A stretch of 22,061 nucleotides of DNA from a virus. Within the stretch, counting starts at the first letter, position 1, and each line of letters starts with the position of its first letter. Positions 1 to 7,600 of the stretch are shown in pieces. Where the stretch lies: positions 1 through 22,061 of IMG/VR virus record IMGVR_UViG_3300028844_000187; one strand, written 5' to 3'. Position numbers and translations under genes: made by a program. The notes beneath the pieces are model-generated. The model saw nothing but the letters and a program-made list of their open reading frames with translations. It was not told where the DNA came from and did no database searches.

Positions 1-1100
1 CGATCATCTAGGTTTACCTGATCTTCCAATGAGCCGTGAGTTAGAACGCTTGTGCCAAAATCCATAACAACGCAGTCTGTTTTAACAACGTCTGGAAACT
101 CTTCTGGATCAATAGTGCGTAGGCCGCGCCCGATCATCTGAACCATTGTACCCTTTTGTGAGCAAGGACGCGTTAGAACGATGCAGGCCACTTGTGGAGC
201 GTCAAAGCCCTCAGTTAGTACAGCGACATTGACAACGACCTGTAAGCTTCCTCTGGAGAGGCTATCAAGCGTTTCAGCGCGCTTATCCTTTGGTGTTGTG
301 CCGACAACCATTGCTGCCTCTACCCCTGCCTCAAGAAATACCTCAAGCAAGTCTTCGGCATGCGTAACTGTGCTGCAAAATACTACAGTCTTTCTATCTC
401 CAGCTTTCTCCATCCATTTTTCGACAACGGCATCATTAATGACCTTTCGGTTCATAATCGCTTCGACTTCATCCATGTCAAAGTCATTGCCTCTGCGAGT
501 GACGTTCTCTAGCTGATCCCTAACGCCGCAATCAATTACATATGTTTTGGGAGCGACAAGAAATCCCTCTCGGATTAAAGTCGTGATTTCAATCTGGTGT
601 GCGCAATTGTTGAATATAGAACGCAATCCCTTGCCATCGCCACGGTTAGGCGTAGCGGTAAACCCTGCAATTTCTACGCTTGGGTTGTCCTTCTTTACCG
701 CGTTGATAACCTTCTTATAGGTATCTGCGGCGGCATGGTGGCTTTCGTCTATGACAATCATATCAAACACGACACGATCACGTAGATTCCTATCGCGTGA
801 GATTGTTTGCACCATAGAGAATACTGCATCGCCATCCCAACACTTTACTGCGCCGTTTACGATGCTTGTTGTGATGTACGGGTTGATGCGCTCGAACTTG
901 GATTTGTTTTGATTAACAAGCTCATCTCTGTGCTGCATCACAAGAATCTTTTTACCATCCTTGAATCTACGCCCAATGAGGGCGGACATCATAATGGTCT
1001 TACCTGCGCCTGTGGGGGCGACTACAATGGTATTGCTGTGCTTGTCGATTGCGTTAAATGCATCATCGACAGCCGCCTCTTGATAGGGGCGCAGTAACAT
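1..1100 (-). CDS. SF2 (DEAD/DEAH-type) DNA helicase, 3' end cut by the window edge
   Basis: Direct translation from the ATG at 1100 stays open for 366 residues to the left edge, so the C-terminus is missing. Superfamily 2 motifs occur in order: a Q-motif-like RPYQ at residues 4-7, motif I APTGAGKT (28-35), motif II DESHH (118-122), motif III TATP (148-151), motif V around NVAVLTEGFDAP (291-302) and motif VI QMIGRGLR (321-328). Both RecA-like lobes are therefore present. The architecture fits the UvsW/SSL2-like group of phage helicases that unwind branched DNA or remodel forks using ATP. A GGAG lies 7 bases before the ATG. It is the last visible gene of the early module, behind a Sak4 ATPase and a probable ssDNA-binding protein, which fits recombination or fork restart. 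The exact substrate cannot be read from sequence. Confidence 0.93.
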   Translation of the reverse strand, partial: MLLRPYQEAAVDDAFNAIDKHSNTIVVAPTGAGKTIMMSALIGRRFKDGKKILVMQHRDELVNQNKSKFERINPYITTSIVNGAVKCWDGDAVFSMVQTISRDRNLRDRVVFDMIVIDESHHAAADTYKKVINAVKKDNPSVEIAGFTATPNRGDGKGLRSIFNNCAHQIEITTLIREGFLVAPKTYVIDCGVRDQLENVTRRGNDFDMDEVEAIMNRKVINDAVVEKWMEKAGDRKTVVFCSTVTHAEDLLEVFLEAGVEAAMVVGTTPKDKRAETLDSLSRGSLQVVVNVAVLTEGFDAPQVACIVLTRPCSQKGTMVQMIGRGLRTIDPEEFPDVVKTDCVVMDFGTSVLTHGSLEDQVNLDD

Positions 1101-1197
1101 GTTGGGACTCCATTTAATCTAGAAAGTGAGGGGGTATTTGGCCCACGGCCCCCTTTCCGTGGTCTAGCAGGTGCAGAGTGACCTGTGCCTCTAGATA
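1101..1197 (-). other. 97-base spacer with two hairpins before the helicase gene
   Basis: This is the largest gap in the early module. It holds two perfect inverted repeats: CCACGG/CCGTGG at 1143-1148 and 1157-1162 (8-base loop), and CAGGT/ACCTG at 1168-1172 and 1181-1185 (8-base loop). Both are flanked by TCTAGA sites at 1118-1123 and 1190-1195. Neither hairpin is followed by a T-run on the minus strand, so a standard rho-independent terminator is unlikely. RNA processing, attenuation or protein binding are possible. No sigma70-like promoter was recognised. Confidence 0.45.
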
Positions 1198-1809
1198 TTA
1201 CCGATTAGCCCAACTTGGTGCTACACCTGTTGCCTGTGGTTGAGGCGTTGGTGCTTGCGCGGACGCTGCAGATGTCTGCATGACTGGCTCTTGACCAGTT
1301 GGGATAAAATCCTTTTGGTTCGGCGTTAAGGCTGCTGTTAGCTTGTTGCTATCAGAATAGCCATTGTTGCCTTTCTTGATGCCAACTTTAGCGCAAATCT
1401 CCATTCCATTCAAGTCCATGATACCTGAAATGTTTCGACGCTGTTGCGCTTCTGGTGACATGTCGCTTGGATCAAGGCTATTCGCGCTTTCAATGATCTG
1501 ACGCAGTGTTTGCAAGCCAATCTCTTTGGCCTGTGGAATACCGCTCTGACCCATCTTGTCGCCATCGACAAAGATGCGATCCCAGAACTTACGGCGATCA
1601 TGTTCGCCGCCCACGATTGTGAACTCTAATTCCATCCACTTCGCCTTTGATGACTGTGATTGCTTGAACCACTGACCTGCGCCGAACTCTTGAAGTTCGA
1701 TGTCGCCCATCTTAACGATGATTACAGCGCGGCACACTGTGGCTGCAGGGATTAGGGTGCGCTCCATTTGTGGTGCGTCTGATACGGGTGCATTATTTAG
1801 ATTAAGCAT
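1198..1809 (-). CDS. probable phage ssDNA-binding protein (DUF669-like), partner of the Sak4 ATPase
   Basis: The protein has 203 residues from the ATG at 1809, preceded by an excellent AAGGAG 9 bases upstream. An in-frame start further up (1854) would lie inside the preceding gene and is less likely. The start overlaps the Sak4 stop by 8 bases. A mixed alpha/beta region spans roughly residues 20-150 and includes EFTIVGG, FWDRIFVDGDK and a conserved-looking GMEICAKVGI...YSDSNKL segment. A low-complexity Ala/Pro/Gln tail (about 175-200) follows. That plan, a compact ssDNA-binding core with a disordered tail directly downstream of a Sak4-like ATPase, is typical of phage ssDNA-binding/annealing cassettes. 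The family call is from remembered similarity, and the tail lacks the acidic tip usual in bacterial SSB. Likely role: coating ssDNA during replication and recombination. Confidence 0.62.
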   Translation of the reverse strand: MLNLNNAPVSDAPQMERTLIPAATVCRAVIIVKMGDIELQEFGAGQWFKQSQSSKAKWMELEFTIVGGEHDRRKFWDRIFVDGDKMGQSGIPQAKEIGLQTLRQIIESANSLDPSDMSPEAQQRRNISGIMDLNGMEICAKVGIKKGNNGYSDSNKLTAALTPNQKDFIPTGQEPVMQTSAASAQAPTPQPQATGVAPSWANR

Positions 1810-2674
1810 TTGCGATTTCTCCTTCGCTAGAATTTTGAGCGTTTGGATCAACAAAGTCCAATGGGCGCTCTGATTGCAATGGGCCTGTTGACATCTTTGC
1901 CATCAGTTTACCCAAGTGCGGTTCTTCTAATGTGTCGAGCCTACCAGACCGATCTTTAGCAGGGTAGCCCCATTCGTTTAGGGCACCGCAGACGAAGGCA
2001 CGAAACGGTCCATTGTCCCCACCAAGGACCGCCATCGTGATCACTTCGTCTACGATTCCCGGCAATTCGCGTCCAGTCTTGCTGCCCTCAATCTGAAGCG
2101 CGTATTGCTTTCTGCCATAATCATCGGTAACTTCGTCTAGGATGCCGACGAAAATGACATTCTTTGCGCGGATATGCTGCAAATGCGTAAGCCATGCCAT
2201 CATCTCGCGCCCGTGCATGCCATAGGCCGCACGAGTGTCCAACTTGCCAGTCCTATCGGATCGTGATTCTGGCTGTTGTTGGCACCACTGAAAACATAGG
2301 CGACCTGCGACTGTGATTGAGTCAACAAAGATCGTGCTAAACTTCGCCATAATCTCTTGAGGATCACCATATGTTTGCACAACGTAATCGTAATGTGCTT
2401 GGCTATATGGCTGATCCTCTGACAATGATGGGTTTGGCCCACCAATGTAGCATGCAAAGTCACGGCATTCTGCCCATGTTTGAGGACGGATAACGTCGAT
2501 GGGGTATCCTTCGATAGCCGCATCACCCGCTTCTAAGTCCATGAATAGTGTAGTGTTTGGCTCTAGTGTACGAGCCAATGTTGTTTTTCCTACGCCGCTT
2601 GCACCACATACTACGATCTTGTGACCGCGCTTTTCTGCAAGACGTTGTTCGGCTGTAATAATTTGTAAACCCAT
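1802..2674 (-). CDS. Sak4-like RecA-fold ATPase (phage recombinase/annealase, AAA_24 type)
   Basis: The protein has 290 residues, with Walker A GASGVGKT at 24-31, a downstream acidic FMDLEAGD (44-51) and a Walker B strand STIFVDS ending at Asp118. A glutamine-rich segment and a sensor-like VIFVGILDE strand (173-181) follow. This is the usual layout of phage Sak4/AAA_24 proteins, small RecA-related ATPases that promote strand annealing together with a cognate SSB. The next gene is a probable SSB with an 8-base overlap, suggesting coupled translation. The start sits one base after the upstream stop, with AAGGGTGG upstream. The tail after residue 262 looks disordered. Annealing activity is inferred from family; ATP binding is clear from the motifs. 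Confidence 0.82.
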   Translation of the reverse strand: MGLQIITAEQRLAEKRGHKIVVCGASGVGKTTLARTLEPNTTLFMDLEAGDAAIEGYPIDVIRPQTWAECRDFACYIGGPNPSLSEDQPYSQAHYDYVVQTYGDPQEIMAKFSTIFVDSITVAGRLCFQWCQQQPESRSDRTGKLDTRAAYGMHGREMMAWLTHLQHIRAKNVIFVGILDEVTDDYGRKQYALQIEGSKTGRELPGIVDEVITMAVLGGDNGPFRAFVCGALNEWGYPAKDRSGRLDTLEEPHLGKLMAKMSTGPLQSERPLDFVDPNAQNSSEGEIANA

Positions 2675-2675
2675 T

Positions 2676-3590
2676 TTATTTTACCACCCTTAATTCTTCA
2701 GTTGCATATTTTTTCATTACTCCATAAACGCTTTCTTTCACTTGATTCCTAAAGCTGCTGAAAATGGCAACATTTTTAGATTGCGAATTGTAATTTTGAA
2801 AAGCGAACATCCCGCGCATAAAGTAATCATTGTCCAAGGAAACTCCAGCTCTGTTAATATGAATTTGACCTTCCATAATTTGACGATACATTGCGATAAA
2901 AATCACAGGCCATTCGTTGATTTCATTACGACATAAGCTCTTATAAATATTTAAAGCACTTTCGTGGTCAATGCGATTTGTTGCAATCGCCATAGCATAA
3001 GCTGCACGGAAGCCAGTTTGTTTCCAAATGCCACGCGAAGTCTTGGGCGGTTTGATGTCATATTCAATTTCTGAAAGCAAATCACCAATCGAATCATCCA
3101 GAACACGACTTACATCTTCTGGTGTTGGATGTGAAATTGATGATGCAGACCGCAACAGAAATTGAATTGGATGAACAACTCCATTGTGAGCGCCTGTGAT
3201 ATCGGCATTAGACCTAACTTTGCCTTGATCTAAATACTTGTAGATGTCCTTATCTTTCCGAATGCAGATTGCATAGGGAATTGTCATACCAGTTTCAATT
3301 TGAGCATTTGAACGATGTTGTCCATTCGTCATAATCCAACCAGACTCAGTTTTGACAAATACAAGTGGCTCTGGATGAAGAACCCAACGATTTAAGTTCA
3401 TTGATCTAACATATTTCCGAAATGTCGATTTATTTAAATCGCGATTTCCTTCGTAATTCCAACCGATTATAGATTCCATTTCTGATGCAGTAATTTCTGC
3501 ATTAAAATGAATTTGCTTTTGATCAAGCTGATTGACCGATTCGATCATTTTCTTAAAGTTTAATTCTAGTAAATCATGAATACCCATCAT
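2676..3590 (-). CDS. ParB/Srx-like NGQHR-motif protein
   Basis: Starts are available at 3590 (ATG) and 3587 (ATG), giving 304 or 303 residues. The pair ATGATG follows a GAGG and overlaps the previous stop, so either is plausible; a longer frame to 3635 runs into the previous gene. The core at about residues 52-135 has the pattern of ParB-superfamily proteins of phages: RWVLHPEPLVF, then W-I-M-T-N-G-Q-H-R (NGQHR at 89-93, the ParB DGQHR-type loop), then a strand and Y-L-D-Q-G-K-V-R-S. ParB-fold loops of this type bind nucleotides or act as nucleases. The C-terminal 170 residues are helical and unrecognised. The gene looks more AT-rich than the virion genes. Placement between a nuclease and a Sak4 ATPase suggests a DNA-metabolism role, but activity is not shown. 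Confidence 0.6.
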   Translation of the reverse strand: MMGIHDLLELNFKKMIESVNQLDQKQIHFNAEITASEMESIIGWNYEGNRDLNKSTFRKYVRSMNLNRWVLHPEPLVFVKTESGWIMTNGQHRSNAQIETGMTIPYAICIRKDKDIYKYLDQGKVRSNADITGAHNGVVHPIQFLLRSASSISHPTPEDVSRVLDDSIGDLLSEIEYDIKPPKTSRGIWKQTGFRAAYAMAIATNRIDHESALNIYKSLCRNEINEWPVIFIAMYRQIMEGQIHINRAGVSLDNDYFMRGMFAFQNYNSQSKNVAIFSSFRNQVKESVYGVMKKYATEELRVVK

Positions 3591-3985
3591 TCTACCTCTT
3601 CGATTGAGAAACCACCAACCTCTACCGTGCGGCAAGGCTCCAATACTTCTTTGATTGAAGGTGGTGCTGTTGTGTACTTACGCTCTTCTACGGCGAGTGT
3701 AAGTTTCCCATAGTGACGAGCCTCGTTCTCAGGCATTTCTTGCAATGCCTTGCCAAGCTCATCTTGATCCCATGTTACCTTTTTGCGGACAACAGCTTTC
3801 AGCTTTTTGTTTCCCGCAACGATGTGCGTGGTACCAAAGTCTTTACCGTCTGCGCGTAATGCGTCACGCGCTACGGTTAACCACATATCTGAGATTTGAT
3901 CTTCAATGTCTTTAAGTTCAGTTTTCAAGTCTGAGAGAATAAACTTCAACTCCTCTCGACGTTGAAACAGTTCACTACTGTTCAT
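3587..3985 (-). CDS. small phage protein with N-terminal coiled coil, function unknown
   Basis: The protein has 132 residues from the ATG at 3985, with GGAG 7 bases upstream. Residues about 5-40 are charged and heptad-like (REELKFILSDLKTELKDIEDQI) and should form a coiled coil. The rest is a lysine-rich beta/alpha segment with KLKAVVRKKVTWDQDEL at about 62-77. The plan resembles small conserved phage early proteins whose coiled coil is followed by a KxxVxxRKxxxxD-type motif; that is recollection, not proof. It is the first gene after a 58-base gap holding a TTGACA and an inverted repeat, and its stop overlaps the ATGATG of the ParB-like gene, so the two are probably co-translated. No catalytic motif is evident. 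Confidence 0.75.
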   Translation of the reverse strand: MNSSELFQRREELKFILSDLKTELKDIEDQISDMWLTVARDALRADGKDFGTTHIVAGNKKLKAVVRKKVTWDQDELGKALQEMPENEARHYGKLTLAVEERKYTTAPPSIKEVLEPCRTVEVGGFSIEEVE

Positions 3986-4006
3986 GTCAGTCTCCGCGTT
4001 AAATTT

Positions 4007-4047
4007 TCTAGAACCCTAGACTTAGGATAGTATGGGATTTATGTCAA
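4007..4047 (-). promoter_or_regulatory. candidate leftward early promoter with operator-like palindrome
   Basis: On the minus strand a perfect TTGACA (4042-4047) lies at the end of the DUF1064 gene. About 21 bases further on is a perfect 5-base inverted repeat TCTAG-AACC-CTAGA (4007-4020). No good -10 box is present at 16-18 bases, which is the main weakness. The position, in the 58-base gap before the 132-residue gene, suits an internal early promoter with a repressor site near its start point. Confidence 0.27.
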
Positions 4048-4418
4048 CTATTTTTTTTGGAAAGATAGATTTCGATGTTGTGAACAGCCTTCATTAATTT
4101 ATTTTTTAGTTTAAATTCAGGTGTTTCTACGCCTTTTGCGTCTTCGATTATGTGTTCCCAATCACCGTCTTTAGTTTCCTTATCGTACTGGAAGTCAGCA
4201 ACGTAGGTGCAGATCTTTTGACTGTTGATTGTGATTAAGAAGCGAGGCTGAAGTTCGAGATTCTTTACACGCCCCGCTTTCTCTAAAGACTTTAGATACA
4301 AATACCGCTGCGATTCCCACTTTGAATCAAATGTAATCCCATCAACCACAGTCTTCTTGTTGCCGTACTTCGGCCTTGACCTTTTAAGTTTGGGATTATA
4401 TGTTGGTTTCGAGTACAT
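4044..4418 (-). CDS. DUF1064 PD-(D/E)xK nuclease, Holliday-junction-resolvase-like
   Basis: The protein has 124 residues from the only suitable ATG at 4418. A GTG at 4481 would add 21 residues but runs back through the RHH gene and has no ribosome site. The sequence follows DUF1064 closely: PKYGNKKTVVDGITFDSKWE (17-35, including the conserved Glu35), LELQPRF (54-60), YVADFQY (72-78) with the metal-binding Asp75, then IIEDAKG (90-96) giving Asp93-x-Lys95, and a KLKNKLM helix. These residues build a PD-(D/E)xK active site, so it should be a Mg-dependent endonuclease acting on branched or replicating DNA. It heads the early module and fits the Sak4/SSB/helicase set downstream. No clear Shine-Dalgarno sequence precedes the start. 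The family call is strong; resolvase activity is inferred. Confidence 0.85.
   Translation of the reverse strand: MYSKPTYNPKLKRSRPKYGNKKTVVDGITFDSKWESQRYLYLKSLEKAGRVKNLELQPRFLITINSQKICTYVADFQYDKETKDGDWEHIIEDAKGVETPEFKLKNKLMKAVHNIEIYLSKKNS
4376..4404 (+). promoter_or_regulatory. candidate sigma70-like promoter for the RHH gene
   Basis: TTGACC (4376-4381, 5 of 6 to consensus) is followed by a 17-base spacer and TATGTT (4399-4404, 4 of 6). The predicted transcript would start near 4411, about 10 bases before the GGGAG ribosome site of the plus-strand RHH gene. The site lies inside the DUF1064 coding sequence on the opposite strand, so the RHH transcript would be antisense to the 5' end of DUF1064 mRNA. 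Confidence 0.42.
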
Positions 4419-4434
4419 TATGGGAGTTATGCTA

Positions 4435-4641
4435 GTGCCTAAGCCATCAAAATACAAGTCTATAGGTGTCAGCACAGACACTTATGAAAAAATAGTTCAA
4501 ATGGCGGAGAAAGAACGCCGCAACATTTCGCAGCAATTGTCGCTTCTTGTTGATCGTGAGTATGAATCTTACGGTATGACAAGACAGCCCACACCTGCTC
4601 GTATTGTTACAGGTGGTCTATCCGCAATCATTGAAGATTAA
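4435..4641 (+). CDS. ribbon-helix-helix (Arc/CopG-type) DNA-binding protein
   Basis: This is the only convincing plus-strand gene. The chosen start is GTG 4435 (68 residues), with GGGAG (4422-4426) at an 8-base spacing. ATG 4429 (70 residues) is possible but sits only 2 bases from that site. Residues from the valine: a basic, strand-forming start KYKSIGVS (about 6-13), then helix A TDTYEKIVQMAEKE and helix B NISQQLSLLVDREYES. This is the strand-helix-helix plan of RHH repressors, in which the paired strand reads DNA in the major groove. The tail after residue 46 is short and may be flexible. Its promoter candidate lies inside DUF1064. Its stop shares TTAA with the stop of the last late gene. 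Likely role: repressor or switch between late and early leftward transcription. Confidence 0.72.
   Translation: MPKPSKYKSIGVSTDTYEKIVQMAEKERRNISQQLSLLVDREYESYGMTRQPTPARIVTGGLSAIIED
4464..4483. promoter_or_regulatory. inverted repeat, possible RHH operator
   Basis: GTGTC (4466-4470) and GACAC (4477-4481) form a perfect inverted repeat around a 6-base centre, and A4464/T4483 also pair. It lies about 50 bases upstream of the DUF1064 start and inside the RHH gene, where a leftward early promoter would be expected. RHH proteins often bind short inverted repeats next to their own gene. No good leftward -35/-10 pair was found around it, so function is speculative. Confidence 0.25.
4592..4615. other. 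hairpin-capable inverted repeat at the convergent gene ends
   Basis: CACCTG (4592-4597) and CAGGTG (4610-4615) are perfect complements separated by 12 bases, 23 bases before the shared stop codons. No T-run follows on either strand, so it is at most a weak pause or terminator between late leftward and RHH rightward transcription. It is also coding sequence, which can explain it. Confidence 0.2.
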
Positions 4642-7600
4642 AGAAGCCCAGCACTTCCAAGGCCACCTAGTAGTGTAGAAGCTATATAGGGGTTTCTTTT
4701 TGCGCGTTCACGCAAGCTCTGCTGTTGCTGGATAATGCGGGGGTCTATTTTTTGGGTTATCTGCATATTTTCTGCATTTACCGGGGGAAGCACTTGTGGA
4801 ACACTTGTTCGGCTTGTGCGTGGCTGCTCCGGGGGAGTGCCGCGAACCTGCTGGGGAGAAGTAAGTAACTGCCCCAAGCCCTGACGAGTTGCTACATTGC
4901 CGCGATTGATCGCTCCAAGTGTAGCACCTACGCCCTTTACCGCCCCTGCTGCCCGTTGCGTTAACGGTACACCTTCTCCAGTAACTTGCGCTGCTGATTC
5001 GTTCAGTGCTTGCGTTAGGCTTTGTGCCGCTGCCTGTGGGCTTGTGCGACCTGCCTTAACTTCTAACGCACGGCGCATAACTGTTGGGTTGTTTATCATA
5101 TAGTTCAACACACGGAAGCGACCCGCTTTGGGGATATTCTTCAGTGGGTTTGTGTACTGACCTGTACGGATAGCGTCTGCAGCTAGTGAACCCGCGCCTC
5201 TTGCCCCTGTATCACGCAAGAAAACAAGGTCATCAGCCATTTGTTTGATGTCTTTTACTGCCTGTTCTCCAAGAACTTTGTTCAGCATTTCAGGCTTATA
5301 AGACTCCAGCGCATTACGAAGAGAGTAAGCTGCTTTCTCGTTAATGAAGATATCTTCGTCTACTGAACCAAGAATATCATTAACAATTGTTCGTTTTATT
5401 GTGTTTTGAGCTTCCGGGCTATCTTCAAAGAACTTCAGGATGCGGTTCATTTGCGCACGGGTCATGTTGCGATTTGTGATCGCCGCTGCTGCTTCTTCTG
5501 GGTCTAGGTTTCCTGAGTTTAAACGGCGTAAGATGCTAGACTGAGATGCTTCTTCTAGTCCGACCTGCGCATCACGAACGCTACGCAATGTTTGAACAAT
5601 GCCTGCGTCTGGGTTCTGAGCCACGATGCGCTGAAGCGTTGCGTCATCAATCTTTTTAACGCCCCCGTAAGCCAGTGATTTTGCTAGGTTTTGAACTTCG
5701 CCCCACTGATCGCCAAACAATAGCTTACCAGTTTTGTCTTTGTTCATACGCTTGATTTTTCCGTAGAACTGAACACCGTTAAACTTGGTTGGGTCCGCGA
5801 AGTCTTTGTTGGAGTCAAGCAAGGCTTCGTCAAGATAACGCTTTGCTAGGTCTTGGCGCACCATATCCTGTCTTTGTTTTCCTGTCTCTATAACTGTTCC
5901 AGACGCATCTTTTATATCTTTATTGGCTGCAGCTAAGGCAGCTTCAATACGAGATGGGCTTTGAATGATTTTGTCGTAGTTTTTACCAACTTCCAACTTA
6001 ACATTCACTCCCGGCTCTCCAAAATTCCGAACAATTCCCAAATTTTCCAAGCGACTAAACATACGCATTTCTGCGCGATAGGCTTTGTTCGCATCTTGCA
6101 ACAAACTCATAGCTGTACGCATTTTAGATGCATTGCCAGAGCCACCAATACCAGTTAGCTTGACATCTCCCTTCAACATAGTGTCAACGTTGTTGCGTAG
6201 ATCGACTAAAAGACGGCGAGGGGTAGTGTCTGAGATACTTAGTTTAGGGTCCATCAAAGTATCTTGAATGTTTTTACGCAGTGCGCGAAGACCGTTAAAT
6301 GAAGTAAAGCCTACTTCTGAACCTTTACTCACAAGGTCATTAATCTGTGCGCCAATCGCTGTAAATTCGTCAGGTGCCGTAGATGCTGCACCGCCGTATC
6401 TGCTATCAATCACATCATCAAAGCGCGTTTTTATCGCACGAATATCAAAAACTGGAAGTTCGCCACCCTCAACCTGAACTGTTCTGCCATTTATTGTGAT
6501 AGGGCCAGTGATTTCTGCCAGCTTATCATCAACAGCCTTGTAGTTAGTATTCGCGCCTTTTGCGAACTCATCATAGTTATACATCAGGACATCAAGTACA
6601 GCGTCATCAATCTCAGTACCCTCTTTCGTCGACTTTGAAAGAATAGAGATTGTCTCATCAATTGCCTTCATGTGCGCTTCTTGGGCATCATCCAAGGAAC
6701 GTTGCAACTGATTTGCCTTATTCGGTGCAGAATCAGCGATAACTTTCGCAAGGTCATCAGTGGTTGCGCCTGCCACAATCTGTCCAGATTCATCCATAAT
6801 GCCTGCTTCTTGAAGCAGTTTTTTCTTTTTGTCCAAAGCAAAAACTACGTTCTGAACTGCACGTTTTTCTTTTCCCGAAATTGCTTCTGCGATTTGAGAT
6901 GCACGAGATACCGCTGCAGGCATACCCGCTGCTTCATAGCTTGGCATACCACCCTCATCCATAATCCGCAGAGCCTGTTCGGCTTGTGCCTGACCTAGTT
7001 GACGTTCACCCTGTCCTGCAGCACGAGCAACTGCACTTGCGCCTTTGCCTGCGCCTTGAATAAGCGCACGGCCTGCTTTAAATGTGCCCATAGTCGCAAG
7101 GTCAATTGTGCCTGCCAAAGCACCTTCGATAGCAGCCTGCTTCGCAACTTCAGTACCAGTTTGCTTCTGCAGACCAAGTAAGTTTTCAATTCCTTCTTCA
7201 AGAAGCTGACCACCTGCTGCACCTACACCCGCACCAACTGCACCACCGATAAGAGTTGGCGCACCGATGATACCACCTATAACAGAACCGATTGTTTCAG
7301 GAGCTAGTCCTGCAACGTCAGCAAGATCACGACCAAGACGGAAGCCCTCTTCTTCAATGACAAGGTTCTTCTCAATTGGTTCGTAACCTAGCTTTGCCTG
7401 ACCTTCAGGGGTCAATGCCAAGCGGCCTTTGGAATCTTTGGTAAAACCAGACTCACCAACCTTTTGACGCAATAGGTTTTCTTTTTCCTGTGGCGTTTCC
7501 ATAAAGGAAAGAGCCGCACGAATACCGCCTTTTGCGCCAGTGGTATAATCAAAGTTACCTAAGTCTTTGCCAGTGGATGATGCGCTTAATTCTTCAAAAG

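Noticed and set aside
181-1097. Plus-strand open frames at 181-516, 597-785 and 807-1097
   Set aside because: They lie antisense to a helicase with all SF2 motifs on the minus strand; their translations show no recognisable domain.
1143-1185. Rho-independent terminator before the helicase
   Set aside because: The stems are good but no T-run follows on the minus strand.
4419-4481. Upstream GTG start for the DUF1064 gene
   Set aside because: It would run back through the RHH gene, the extra residues do not look like the family, and no ribosome site is present.
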